From Thioclava indica (GTDB lineage: Bacteria; Pseudomonadota; Alphaproteobacteria; Rhodobacterales; Rhodobacteraceae), in NCBI RefSeq assembly GCF_000714545.1, contig NZ_AUNB01000018.1, positions 124,001-188,000 of the forward strand: a stretch of 64,000 nucleotides of DNA. Direction: 5' to 3'. This document shows, piece by piece, positions 8,389 through 17,078 of this stretch (within the stretch, counting starts at the first letter, position 1; every line of letters starts with the position of its first letter). The notes beneath the pieces were generated by a model that was not told the origin of the DNA, did not search any database, and saw only the letters and a program-made list of their open reading frames with translations. Made by a program: the position numbers and the translations under genes.

Positions 8389-10032
8389 ATGGCACGTTAT
8401 GTCTTCATCACCGGCGGCGTTGTTTCGTCGCTCGGCAAGGGGTTGGCATCGGCCGCTTTGGGGGCACTGCTGCAAGCGCGCGGCTTCTCGGTGCGCCTGC
8501 GCAAGCTCGACCCCTATCTCAACGTCGATCCCGGCACGATGAGCCCATTCGAGCACGGTGAAGTGTTCGTCACCGATGACGGGGCCGAGACCGATCTGGA
8601 TCTGGGCCATTACGAGCGTTTCACCGGCGTCAGCGCGCGCAACACCGATTCCGTGTCGTCGGGGCGGATCTATTCCAACGTGTTGGAGAAGGAACGGCGC
8701 GGCGAATATCTGGGTAAGACGATTCAGGTGATCCCGCATGTCACCAACGAAATCAAAGACTTCTTGGATGTCGGCGATGATGAGGTCGACTTCATGCTGT
8801 GCGAGATCGGCGGCACGGTCGGCGATATCGAAGGCTTGCCGTTTTTCGAGGCGATCCGCCAGTTTTCCCAAGATCGCCCGCGCGGCCAGTGTATTTTCAT
8901 GCACCTGACCTTGCTGCCCTATCTTGCGGCCTCAGGCGAGTTGAAAACCAAGCCGACGCAGCACTCGGTCAAGGAATTGCGCTCGATCGGCTTGCAGCCC
9001 GACGTGCTGGTGTGTCGCTCGGAGCATCCGATCCCGGAAAAGGAACGCGCCAAGATTGCGCTGTTCTGTAACGTGCGCCCCGATTCCGTCATTCCCGCCT
9101 ATGATCTGAAATCCATCTACGAGGCGCCGCTGGCCTATCACCGGATGGGGCTGGATCAGGCCGTGCTGGATGCGTTTGGCATCTCGCCCGCGCCCAAGCC
9201 CGACCTGACGCGTTGGGAAGACGTGATGGACCGTCTCAACAATGCCGAGGGCGAAGTGCGCGTAGCCATCGTGGGCAAATATGTCCAGCTTGAGGATGCG
9301 TATAAATCCATCGCCGAGGCGCTGACCCATGGCGGCATGGCCAACCGGGTGCGCGTCAAAGCCGAATGGATCGACGCCGAGATTTTCGAGACCGAAGACC
9401 CGGCGCCCTATCTGGAAGATTACGACGCGATCCTGGTGCCCGGCGGCTTTGGCGAGCGCGGCACCGAAGGCAAAATCCGCGCCGCACAATTCGCGCGTGA
9501 GAAAGGCGTGCCCTATCTGGGCATCTGTCTGGGCATGCAGATGGCGGTGATCGAAGCCGCGCGCAATCTGGCCGGAGTTGCCGATGCCGGGTCCGAGGAG
9601 TTCGATCACGAAGCAGGCAAAAAGCGTTTCACGCCCGTGGTTTATCACCTCAAGGAATGGGTGCAGGGCAACCACCGGGTCGAGCGCAAGCTTGATGATG
9701 ATAAGGGCGGCACGATGCGTCTGGGTGCCTATACGGCGGCCTTGCATGCTGGCTCGAAAGTGGCCGAAGTTTACGGCGCGACCGAGATCGAAGAGCGTCA
9801 CCGCCACCGCTACGAGGTCGATATCAAATATCGCGAACCGCTGGAAAGCTGCGGGTTGGAATTTTCCGGCATGTCGCCTGATGGTCGCCTGCCCGAGATC
9901 GTCGAGCACAAGGATCACCCGTGGTTTATCGGCGTGCAGTTCCACCCCGAACTGAAATCCAAACCCTTCGCGCCCCATCCGCTGTTCGCTGGGTTTATCA
10001 AGGCGGCGCTGGAGCAAAGCCGCCTCGTGTGA
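8389..10032 (+). CDS. pyrG: CTP synthase (glutamine hydrolysing)
   Basis: Converts UTP to CTP using ATP and glutamine-derived ammonia. 547 residues. The N-terminal synthase domain starts [20 protein letters not shown] and holds the conserved [20 protein letters not shown]. The C-terminal class-I glutamine amidotransferase domain carries the nucleophile in GICLGMQ (Cys380) and the His/Glu pair in QFHPE (519/521). The frame is open 21 bp further upstream, but the ATG at 8389 is the family start. A strong hairpin terminator follows 10 bp after the stop. Confidence 0.98.
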   Translation: MARYVFITGGVVSSLGKGLASAALGALLQARGFSVRLRKLDPYLNVDPGTMSPFEHGEVFVTDDGAETDLDLGHYERFTGVSARNTDSVSSGRIYSNVLEKERRGEYLGKTIQVIPHVTNEIKDFLDVGDDEVDFMLCEIGGTVGDIEGLPFFEAIRQFSQDRPRGQCIFMHLTLLPYLAASGELKTKPTQHSVKELRSIGLQPDVLVCRSEHPIPEKERAKIALFCNVRPDSVIPAYDLKSIYEAPLAYHRMGLDQAVLDAFGISPAPKPDLTRWEDVMDRLNNAEGEVRVAIVGKYVQLEDAYKSIAEALTHGGMANRVRVKAEWIDAEIFETEDPAPYLEDYDAILVPGGFGERGTEGKIRAAQFAREKGVPYLGICLGMQMAVIEAARNLAGVADAGSEEFDHEAGKKRFTPVVYHLKEWVQGNHRVERKLDDDKGGTMRLGAYTAALHAGSKVAEVYGATEIEERHRHRYEVDIKYREPLESCGLEFSGMSPDGRLPEIVEHKDHPWFIGVQFHPELKSKPFAPHPLFAGFIKAALEQSRLV

Positions 10033-10042
10033 TCAATGCTTT

Positions 10043-10069
10043 GCGGGGCCTTGCGGCCCCGCCCGTTTT
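10043..10069 (+). terminator. pyrG terminator
   Basis: A perfect 8-bp stem, GCGGGGCC (10043-10050) and GGCCCCGC (10055-10062), with a TTGC loop, is followed by CCGTTTT, 10 bp after the pyrG stop. Confidence 0.75.
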
Positions 10070-10317
10070 GGGGGCGCTGCCCCCCTTCGCCTGCGGCGAA
10101 TTCCCCCCGGGATATTTCAAACACTTGGAAGGCCGGTAAGGGAATCTTAACCGGAATCGGTCCAACCTTGGAGCGCGGGACAGGCGGGGACGCCGATGGC
10201 CGTACACTTGGAAGCGCCCGGCTTGCCCGCCCCTCTGCGGATCGAGTCGGGCGTTATTGCATCCAAGTGTTTGAAATATCCCGGGGGGCGGGCGTAGCCA
10301 GCGGGGGCAGCGCCCCC
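10070..10317. repeat. Composite inverted-repeat element, complete copy A (pyrG-purD)
   Basis: Outer arms GGGGGCGCTGCCCCC (10070-10084) and its exact reverse complement GGGGGCAGCGCCCCC (10303-10317) enclose a perfect 27-bp inverted repeat. The left inner arm, 10103-10129, runs CCCCCCGGGATATTTCAAAC then ACTTGGA; the right arm is 10262-10288. The 132 bp between the inner arms contain no convincing gene. It fills the convergent gap between pyrG and purD. The architecture recurs at 16919-17051. Size and placement resemble REP/BIME-like intergenic repeats; a transposase is not present. Confidence 0.8.
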
Positions 10318-10331
10318 TCAGACCTTTCAGA

Positions 10332-11594
10332 TCACAGCGCGCGCCAGCCGATATCACGGCGCACAAAGCCTTCGGGCCAGTCAATCGCATCAACCATTGC
10401 GTAAGCGCGGTCGCGGGCCTCTTGCAAGGTTGCGCCGCGTGCGGTGACGTTGAGAACCCGCCCGCCATTGGCCAGAATCTGCCCGTCTTTGCTGTTGGTG
10501 CCAGCATGGAAGATCATGTGATGGCTGTCGCCGGGCAAGGCGTCGAGACCGCCGATTTCCGAGCCCTTCTGATACGCGCCAGGATAACCTTTTGCTGCCA
10601 TCACCACCGTGATCGCGTGATCGGGGGCCCATTGCGCACGCATCTCGCTCAAGCGCCCTTCGGCGCAGGCCAGCAGCAGATCAAGCGCCTGCGCGCCAAG
10701 GCGCAGCATCAGCACCTGACATTCCGGATCGCCAAAGCGCACGTTATATTCCACGAGCCGGGGCTGACCGTCCTTGATCATTAGCCCGGCATAAAGCACA
10801 CCCTGAAACGGCGTGCCGCGCCGCGCCATTTCGGCCACGGTGGGGAGCACGATTTCGGCCAGTGCCTTTTCCTCGATCTCGGGCGTCAACACGGGGGCGG
10901 GGGAGTAGGCGCCCATACCGCCGGTATTGGGGCCGGTATCACCTTCTCCGACGCGTTTGTGGTCTTGCGCGCCGCCAACAGGCAGGATGTTGGTGCCATC
11001 GCAGAGGATGAACAGCGAGGCCTCCTCGCCCTCCATGAATTCTTCGATCACGACCTCGGTGCCTGCATCCCCGAACGCGCCGCCGAATATCTCGTCGATA
11101 CCGTCCAGCGCCTCCGTCAGCGTCATGCCCATGATCACGCCTTTGCCAGCGGCCAGACCATCGGCCTTGATCACAATCGGCGCGCCTTGCTGGCGTACAT
11201 AATCCTTGGCGGCCTGCGCATCGCTAAAGCGGGCATACCCCGCCGTGGGTGCGTTGCAGGCATCGCAGATTTCCTTGGTGAAGGCCTTGGATGTCTCAAG
11301 TCGGGCGGCGTCTGCCGAGGGACCAAAGGTTAGATAGCCCTGATCGCGTAATGCATCGGCCACGCCAGCGGCCAGCGGGGCTTCGGGGCCGATCACGACG
11401 AAGTCGACTGCATTGGCCTCACACAGTTCTAGAACAGCCGCCGCGTCACTTGGATCAATCGCCGCGCAGTCGGCGATCTGCGCGATGCCCGCATTGCCCG
11501 GCGCGACGATCAGCCGGTCGCATTTCGGGTTTTGTTTGATCGCCCAAGCCAGCGCATGTTCGCGCCCGCCGCCGCCCAGAACCAAAATGTTCAT
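10332..11594 (-). CDS. purD: Phosphoribosylamine-glycine ligase (GAR synthetase)
   Basis: Ligates glycine to 5-phosphoribosylamine with ATP, the second step of de novo purine synthesis. 420 residues from the ATG at 11594, starting MNILVLGGGGREHALAWAIK, the N-domain dinucleotide-like loop of PurD. The central ATP-grasp region includes VIKADGLAAGKGV and VEEFMEGEEAS-like sequence, and GVLYAGLMI plus EYNVRFGDPECQ follow in the catalytic part. A GTG one codon earlier is possible. It is divergent from xseA with 68 bp between the starts. Confidence 0.97.
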   Translation of the reverse strand: MNILVLGGGGREHALAWAIKQNPKCDRLIVAPGNAGIAQIADCAAIDPSDAAAVLELCEANAVDFVVIGPEAPLAAGVADALRDQGYLTFGPSADAARLETSKAFTKEICDACNAPTAGYARFSDAQAAKDYVRQQGAPIVIKADGLAAGKGVIMGMTLTEALDGIDEIFGGAFGDAGTEVVIEEFMEGEEASLFILCDGTNILPVGGAQDHKRVGEGDTGPNTGGMGAYSPAPVLTPEIEEKALAEIVLPTVAEMARRGTPFQGVLYAGLMIKDGQPRLVEYNVRFGDPECQVLMLRLGAQALDLLLACAEGRLSEMRAQWAPDHAITVVMAAKGYPGAYQKGSEIGGLDALPGDSHHMIFHAGTNSKDGQILANGGRVLNVTARGATLQEARDRAYAMVDAIDWPEGFVRRDIGWRAL

Positions 11595-11662
11595 CACACG
11601 CCCCCTTGGCCTTGCCGTTTGGGCCTTCTAAGCTGGGCGCAACACTGAGGCAAGGCAGGCTG

Positions 11663-13252
11663 ATGGACCTTTTGGACGACGAGAGCGGCTCGAACGCGCA
11701 TGATTACACCGTTTCCGAGATTTCGGGGGCGGTCAAACGCGTGATTGAGGGCGAGTTTGGCCGTGTGCGGGTGCGCGGTGAAGTCGGGCGCGTCTCGACG
11801 CCGCGCTCGGGGCATATGTATTTCGACCTCAAGGATGATCGCTCGGTGATGGCGGCCGTGTCGTGGAAAGGTCAGGTCGCCAAGATGGAGGTCCGCCCCG
11901 AAGAGGGGATGGAGGTGATCGCGACCGGCAAGTTGACCACATTTCCGGGCCAGTCGAAATATCAGCTGATCGTGGACACGGTCGAACCCGCAGGCGCGGG
12001 CGCGCTGATGGCGATGCTGGAGGCGCGGCGCAAGCAACTGGCAGGCGAGGGGCTGTTTGATACTGCCCACAAGCGCGCGATCCCGTGGTTGCCCAATGTG
12101 ATTGGCGTGGTGACCTCGCCCTCGGGTGCGGTGATCCGCGATATTTTGCACCGGTTGCGCGACCGCTTTCCGCGCCATGTGCTGATCTGGCCAGTGGCGG
12201 TGCAGGGGCAGGCCTGTGCGCCCGAAGTGGCCCGCGCGATCCGGGGGTTCAACGCGATGACACCCGGCGGTGCGATCCCGCGACCCGATCTGATTATCGT
12301 GGCGCGCGGGGGCGGCTCGATTGAGGATCTTTGGGGCTTTAACGAAGAGGCGGTGGTGCGCGCGGCCTTTGACAGTGAGATCCCGCTGATTTCGGCGGTG
12401 GGCCATGAGACGGACACGACGCTGATTGATTACGCCTCGGATCGCCGTGCTCCCACGCCCACGGCTGCGGCGGAAATGGCGGTGCCGGTGCGCGCTGAAC
12501 TCGCCAGTTGGCTGGCCGAGGCGCAGGCACGCATGGGACGCGCGACGCGCGGGCGGCTTGAGCAGCGCGATCAGCGGTTGCGTGATCTGTCGCGCGGTTT
12601 GGGTCGCCCCGAGACGCTGACACAATCGGCGCGCCAGCGGTTCGATATGTGGGCTGACCGGCTGGGGCCTGCGCTGCACACGCTTGTGCTGCGAAAGGGC
12701 ACGCGGTTTGCTCCGCTGTCGGCACGCATTGAGCCGCGCCTTTTGCGTCAGTTCATGGGTAATGAGGCGCGCCGCTTGCAAGGGTTTGCGGGCCGCTTGC
12801 AGCCCGCCCCGGGGGCTAGGCTGCGCCGCGCGCAAAGTGATCTGGATATGCTGACGCGGCGATTGGAGGCCTCGAAAGTGCGCATGATCGGCGATGCGCA
12901 GCGCCGCATCCGTGACGATCACACCCGCCTTGACGGGCTGACCTTGCGGCTGTCGCGTCTACCCGAAGCGCGTATAGAGTCGCTGCGCGAACGGTTGGAC
13001 CGGCTGGATCGGATGCGCCAGACGCTGGGCTATCGCGAGACGCTCAAGCGCGGCTATGCCGTGGTGCGCGGGCCGGATGGGGTCGTGACCAGCGCCGCCT
13101 TAGCAGCCAAGCAGCCCGGTCTGGAAATCGAGTTCGCCGATGATCGTCTGGCGGTCATTCCCGGTGGTGGTGGCGCATCAACGTCGCCCGCCAAACCTAA
13201 GCCAACCAAGAAAAAATCCGAACCGCCCCCCAATCAGGGCAGCCTGTTTTAA
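11663..13252 (+). CDS. xseA: Exodeoxyribonuclease VII large subunit
   Basis: Catalytic subunit of ExoVII, which degrades single-stranded DNA in both directions. 529 residues from the ATG at 11663 (MDLLDDESGSNAHDYTVSEI). The N-terminal OB fold (RVRGEVGRVSTPRSGHMYFDL) precedes the catalytic core, with GVVTSPSGAVIRDI, IVARGGGSIEDLWGFNEE and SAVGHETDTTLIDYASDRRA, then a long Arg-rich coiled-coil region and a Lys/Pro-rich tail. The small subunit XseB is not in the window. Its TAA stop overlaps the stop of the converging gene at 13249. Confidence 0.95.
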   Translation: MDLLDDESGSNAHDYTVSEISGAVKRVIEGEFGRVRVRGEVGRVSTPRSGHMYFDLKDDRSVMAAVSWKGQVAKMEVRPEEGMEVIATGKLTTFPGQSKYQLIVDTVEPAGAGALMAMLEARRKQLAGEGLFDTAHKRAIPWLPNVIGVVTSPSGAVIRDILHRLRDRFPRHVLIWPVAVQGQACAPEVARAIRGFNAMTPGGAIPRPDLIIVARGGGSIEDLWGFNEEAVVRAAFDSEIPLISAVGHETDTTLIDYASDRRAPTPTAAAEMAVPVRAELASWLAEAQARMGRATRGRLEQRDQRLRDLSRGLGRPETLTQSARQRFDMWADRLGPALHTLVLRKGTRFAPLSARIEPRLLRQFMGNEARRLQGFAGRLQPAPGARLRRAQSDLDMLTRRLEASKVRMIGDAQRRIRDDHTRLDGLTLRLSRLPEARIESLRERLDRLDRMRQTLGYRETLKRGYAVVRGPDGVVTSAALAAKQPGLEIEFADDRLAVIPGGGGASTSPAKPKPTKKKSEPPPNQGSLF

Positions 13253-13677
13253 ACGCCCAGATCCGGCCCCTGACAACTTAGCGGGTCTTGGCTTTCGCTC
13301 AGGCTGACCAGCGGCTCACTGGCCGGATCGCCGCGAAATTTCGCCACCAACCCTTGCGGGCTGTCATAAAATGTCCAGCATTGCAGTGGTGCATAATCGC
13401 CGTAGTCAAAGCAGATATACTGATTGCTTTGAAACCAGTCGCCTTCCTTGCATTCGCTATCCGTGAAGGCCCAGATGACCTTGTGACCGGGTTTATATTG
13501 TTCGGTGCCGTAGGGCTGGCCCTGCGCGGAATAGGTGATCGTGCGGCCCTGCGTGCGGGCATCAAACTGCTCGGCGGTAAGCGGTTTGCCCAGATCAGCG
13601 GCCAGATCGGCGGGTTGGGCAAACGCAGGCATCGCTGTCAGCGTGGCAAGGCAAGTCAGGACAAGAAATTGGCGCAT
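13249..13677 (-). CDS. Small secreted protein of unknown function
   Basis: 142 residues with a clear Sec signal peptide (MRQFLVLTCLATLTAMPAFA, cleavage expected after AFA). The mature part holds four cysteines (in DSECKEG, YICFDYG, LQCWTFY and LSCQGPD) that could form two disulfides in the periplasm. The motif WAFTDSECKEGDWFQ and the general layout resemble small hypothetical exported proteins of Rhodobacteraceae, but I do not recognise a named family. Its 3' end overlaps the xseA stop in the shared palindrome TTTAAA; it is convergent with xseA. Confidence 0.72.
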   Translation of the reverse strand: MRQFLVLTCLATLTAMPAFAQPADLAADLGKPLTAEQFDARTQGRTITYSAQGQPYGTEQYKPGHKVIWAFTDSECKEGDWFQSNQYICFDYGDYAPLQCWTFYDSPQGLVAKFRGDPASEPLVSLSESQDPLSCQGPDLGV

Positions 13678-13729
13678 CGGGCCTCCGGGGTCAAATTATG
13701 CCCAGACTGTCAGATCGCGCAGCCTTTGC

Positions 13730-14941
13730 CTAGCCTTGCACGCGTGACTTGGTGCCCTGCAGGGCGGCCACGCGCTTATCCATGACGCGCCGCCACAGAG
13801 GCGGGATCAACGCCAGCGCCGCCATCGCGGGTAGGCTGCGCGGCAAGACGGGGCGCTCTGCCTCGCTCAAATCGCCCAAACGCAATGCGGGATATTCGCG
13901 CGAGGGATGGGCATGATGATCGGAATGGCGCGGCGCGTTCAGCATCCACAGTGCCGAGATCGGATGGGGCGCATCCCAGCTATGGCGCAGATCAACCGGT
14001 TCATAACTGCCATCGCCACGCCGCGCGCGTTGCAACCCGTAATGCTGCACATAATCGGATAGCAAAAGCTGCAACTGCGCGTAGGCACACAGTAGCAGAT
14101 AGGCAAGCACCCCACGCAGCCCGAAGATCAGTCCGAACAGCAGCACGAACCACAGCCCGCCCAGCACATAGGACGGGTAGGGGCCAAGCGCGGCGATGCG
14201 TGCGCGCAGTCGCGCGATCCGGTCGCCCCCCTCGGGAAGCTTGCGCCGCTCGATCAGATGGCGCTCCATCTCAAGGCCCGCCACGAAGCCGCCAATCCAG
14301 GCGCGCGGCACGAAAGACCAAAACCCTTCCCCCGGCTGGGCGGAATTCGGGTCGTCAGGCGTGGCGACAAAGCGGTGATGCACGTGGCGATGGGCCGAAC
14401 TGTGATGGCCATAAAGCAACGAGATATAAACCCATTTCCCAAGCAGAAACAGGCGCTTGTCGCGGCGGTGGATCAGCTCATGAGCGTTGGAATTGGACAC
14501 CTGCCCGAAGAACAACCCATAGGCCAGCAGCACCGCGACCCAGGATGGCCCCTCCAGCAGCGTATGGCCCGAGAGCGCCGCAACCCCAAGAATCAGCAGC
14601 GCAAAATGCGCCACGGCCAAGGCAATCGACAGCGTATCCGCAGCGGGAAACTCCGACCCTTCGGGCGCATCCGGCGCGGCGCGCGCGATGATCTCATCCA
14701 GCGCAAAAATGAACAGTGCGATCCAGATCAGCGCCAGCCACGCTGGCCAACCGCCAAAAATGCCCGCCAAAATCAACAACGGCACCGGCGCGAATGTGAC
14801 GATGGCAAAGGTATCGACCTCGGGGATGTCATTCGTAAGACCAAACAACGTCGCCAGCGGACCGGGCAGCCGGTCGCTCCAGCGCGAACGCTCTTCGGGA
14901 ATCGCATCGCGAATCTTTTGAAAATCAGGCTCTTGCGTCAT
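13730..14941 (-). CDS. AlkB-type membrane-bound non-haem di-iron monooxygenase (alkane 1-monooxygenase family)
   Basis: 403 residues from the ATG at 14941 (MTQEPDFQKIRDAIPEERSR), preceded by GAGGCAGAG; the longer open frame upstream overlaps the next gene and was not used. The three histidine boxes that bind the di-iron centre are present: HELIH, HRHVHH and HSDHH, together with the DYVQHYGL motif typical of AlkB. Hydrophobic segments precede and separate the boxes. Known AlkB enzymes hydroxylate alkanes or related aliphatic substrates using rubredoxin and rubredoxin reductase; neither partner is adjacent, so the substrate is not established. It is divergent from the lysoplasmalogenase gene. 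Confidence 0.88.
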   Translation of the reverse strand: MTQEPDFQKIRDAIPEERSRWSDRLPGPLATLFGLTNDIPEVDTFAIVTFAPVPLLILAGIFGGWPAWLALIWIALFIFALDEIIARAAPDAPEGSEFPAADTLSIALAVAHFALLILGVAALSGHTLLEGPSWVAVLLAYGLFFGQVSNSNAHELIHRRDKRLFLLGKWVYISLLYGHHSSAHRHVHHRFVATPDDPNSAQPGEGFWSFVPRAWIGGFVAGLEMERHLIERRKLPEGGDRIARLRARIAALGPYPSYVLGGLWFVLLFGLIFGLRGVLAYLLLCAYAQLQLLLSDYVQHYGLQRARRGDGSYEPVDLRHSWDAPHPISALWMLNAPRHSDHHAHPSREYPALRLGDLSEAERPVLPRSLPAMAALALIPPLWRRVMDKRVAALQGTKSRVQG

Positions 14942-15034
14942 CTCTGCCTCTAAGTTTTGCCCCATCTTAACGCCAATTTCGGCCATTTTACGGCAAGACT
15001 TGCGGGGGCGCGAAAAATCTGTCCCTGTGGCGCA

Positions 15035-15694
15035 ATGACCATAATCCTTCTTTTGCCGTTTATCGCGGCCCTGCTGCTGGCCGTGATCTACCTCATCTCT
15101 TTCGCGGGGGCGACGCCAAGCTGGCGCAAAACCGCGATCAAGACCGGCGCGATCGCCTGTTTGGTGCCGCTGGCGCTGATGTTCCATATGCCGGGCTGGA
15201 TCGTGATCGGGCTGGCGCTGGGGGCGGTGGGGGATTTCGCTCTGTCGCGCCCCGGACAAGGCGCGTTTCTGGCGGGGATGATTGCCTTTGCGGCGGGGCA
15301 TCTGGCCTATTTGGTGGCATTTGTGGCTTTGGGGGCCACGTGGCCAAGCTGGCCTGCAATTGCGGTGATGGTCGCGCTGGCCGCCGCGGTCGAGATCTGG
15401 GTCGTGCCCCATACCGGATCGCTGCGCTGGCCGGTGCGCGGCTATATTCTGGTGATCGTTGCGATGGCGATTGCGGGGATGGGATTGCCATTAGAGGCGA
15501 CGGCGCTGATTTGGGGCGTGGCGTTTTTCGTGACGTCGGATGCGATCCTGTCGGTCGAGACATTTGTGATGCGCGAGGGCGCGCGTAAGCGTCTGGCCTC
15601 GCGCGCGCTTTGGCTGTTTTACTGGTCGGGACAGGCGCTGATTGCAATCGGGCTGGCGCTGGCCCCTCTTTTCACCGCGCCCGCGATGAACTAG
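15035..15694 (+). CDS. YhhN/TMEM86-family lysoplasmalogenase-like membrane protein
   Basis: 219 residues from the ATG at 15035 (MTIILLLPFIAALLLAVIYL), nearly all hydrophobic with about eight membrane segments. Family landmarks are GAVGDFALS (conserved Asp), AFAAGHLAYLVAFV, FFVTSDAILSVETF and the C-terminal LWLFYWSGQALIAIG. TMEM86 proteins hydrolyse the vinyl-ether bond of lysoplasmalogens, whereas bacterial YhhN functions are mostly unproven. The frame is open upstream to 14957, but that extension is polar and overlaps the divergent gene's leader. ftsY follows after 27 bp, so the two may be co-transcribed. Confidence 0.8.
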   Translation: MTIILLLPFIAALLLAVIYLISFAGATPSWRKTAIKTGAIACLVPLALMFHMPGWIVIGLALGAVGDFALSRPGQGAFLAGMIAFAAGHLAYLVAFVALGATWPSWPAIAVMVALAAAVEIWVVPHTGSLRWPVRGYILVIVAMAIAGMGLPLEATALIWGVAFFVTSDAILSVETFVMREGARKRLASRALWLFYWSGQALIAIGLALAPLFTAPAMN

Positions 15695-15721
15695 GTGGAA
15701 CGCAACGAAAGGCCTGTCGAG

Positions 15722-16909
15722 ATGTCGTTTTTCAAAAAGCTCAAAACCCGACTGACGCGATCCTCCTCCAAGCTTGAAGAGGGGCTTGAAGATATCGTGG
15801 CGGAAAATGCCGTTGAAGACGAGATCGCGCCCCCGCCGCCAGAGCCCGATGACCTGCGCCCGGATGAGGGTGAAACGGTCAACCTTCCCGATCCGACTTT
15901 TCCTGCGCCGGGCTATGTGCCCGCGCCCGTAACCGAACCAGTTCACGAGAAAGACGCGCAGATCGCCAAAGCCCCGCTTGATGTGGAGCCCGCCCCCCCG
16001 CGCCCCGACCCCAGCCCGAAAAAACCGGGCCTTCTGGGGCGCATTTTCGGTGGCGATGCCAAAGAGGCAGAACCGCGCCGCGTGCTTGACGATGCGATGT
16101 TGGAAAGCCTTGAAGAGCTGTTGATCAGCTCGGATATGGGCGTTGATACCGCGCTGCGCGTCACCGCCAACCTTGCCGAGGGGCGGATGGGGCGCAAGCT
16201 GTCCGTGTCGGAAATCAAAAGCCTGCTCGCCGCCGAAATCGCGCGCATCATGGAGCCGGTGGCCAAACCGCTGCCGATCTATCCCAAAAAACCGCAAGTC
16301 GTGCTGGTGGTGGGGGTCAACGGCTCGGGTAAGACCACGACAATTGGCAAGCTGGCCTCGCAATTTCGCGCCGCTGGCAAACAGGTGGTGATTGCAGCGG
16401 GCGATACGTTCCGCGCCGCCGCCGTCGAGCAGTTGCAAGTCTGGGGCGAACGCGCAGGCGTGCCGGTTCTGACCGCGCCCGAGGGATCGGACCCGGCCTC
16501 GCTGGCGTTCGATGCGATGAAAAAGGCCGAGGAAGACGGCGCCGATCTGCTGATGATCGACACCGCCGGGCGGTTGCAAAACCGCGCCGATCTGATGGAG
16601 GAACTGGCCAAAATCGTGCGCGTGATCCGCAAACGTGACGATACGGCACCGCATAATACGCTGCTCGTTCTGGATGCGACGACGGGGCAGAATGCGCTGC
16701 AACAGGTCGATGTGTTTCGCAAGATTTCCGACGTGTCCGGCCTTGTCATGACCAAGCTCGACGGCACCGCGAAGGGCGGCGTCCTGGTGGCTTTGGCCGA
16801 CCGCTTTGGCCTGCCGATCCATGCGATTGGCGTGGGTGAGCAAATCGATGATCTCGCCCCCTTCGATCCCGAGGAATTTGCCCAAGCCCTCGTCGGACTG
16901 GAAAGCTGA
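15722..16909 (+). CDS. ftsY: Signal recognition particle receptor FtsY
   Basis: FtsY receives SRP-ribosome complexes at the inner membrane. 395 residues from the ATG at 15722 (MSFFKKLKTRLTRSSSKLEE). An acidic/proline-rich A domain (about 30-110) leads into the NG GTPase domain: GVNGSGKTTTIGKLA (about 199-213), DTFRAAAVEQL, DTAGRLQN and TKLDGTAKGG, ending in GVGEQIDDLAPFDPEEF. The basic N-terminus may form the membrane-targeting helix. A complete copy of the intergenic repeat starts 10 bp after the stop and may provide the transcript end. Confidence 0.97.
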   Translation: MSFFKKLKTRLTRSSSKLEEGLEDIVAENAVEDEIAPPPPEPDDLRPDEGETVNLPDPTFPAPGYVPAPVTEPVHEKDAQIAKAPLDVEPAPPRPDPSPKKPGLLGRIFGGDAKEAEPRRVLDDAMLESLEELLISSDMGVDTALRVTANLAEGRMGRKLSVSEIKSLLAAEIARIMEPVAKPLPIYPKKPQVVLVVGVNGSGKTTTIGKLASQFRAAGKQVVIAAGDTFRAAAVEQLQVWGERAGVPVLTAPEGSDPASLAFDAMKKAEEDGADLLMIDTAGRLQNRADLMEELAKIVRVIRKRDDTAPHNTLLVLDATTGQNALQQVDVFRKISDVSGLVMTKLDGTAKGGVLVALADRFGLPIHAIGVGEQIDDLAPFDPEEFAQALVGLES

Positions 16910-16918
16910 GACCGGGTA

Positions 16919-17051
16919 GGGGGCGCTGCCCCCCGGGCTACGCCCTCCCCCCGGGATATTTTGATCAAGAGGAAGGCAGGACGCCTCTCTTCCTCTTGAC
17001 AGAAATATCCCGGGGGTGAATGGCCGTGAGGCCAGAGGGGGCAGCGCCCCC
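16919..17051. repeat. Composite inverted-repeat element, complete copy B (ftsY-EamA gene)
   Basis: Outer arms GGGGGCGCTGCCCCC (16919-16933) and GGGGGCAGCGCCCCC (17037-17051) are identical to copy A. Inner arms are 16948-16975, containing CCCGGGATATTT then TGATCAAGAGGAAG, and 16989-17016, containing CTTCCTCTTGA then AAATATCCCGGG; they pair along 28 bp with about three mismatches around a 13-bp loop. The stem sequence beyond the core differs from copy A while base pairing is kept, which points to selection for structure. Confidence 0.8.
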
Positions 17052-17078
17052 TGGCGCGATCACAATAGGGATTCCGCT

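Noticed and set aside
10130-10261. Possible small gene inside repeat copy A
   Set aside because: The 132-bp interior has no start with a ribosome-binding site followed by a coherent frame; it looks like spacer.
11594-12922. 442-residue minus-strand frame inside xseA
   Set aside because: xseA on the plus strand has full domain architecture; the antisense frame is His/Arg/Gln-rich without a family match.
14944-15412. 157-residue N-terminal extension of the AlkB-type gene
   Set aside because: The extension overlaps the lysoplasmalogenase gene antisense, is Arg/His/Gln-rich and without similarity; the ATG at 14941 has a ribosome-binding site and gives a normal-length protein.
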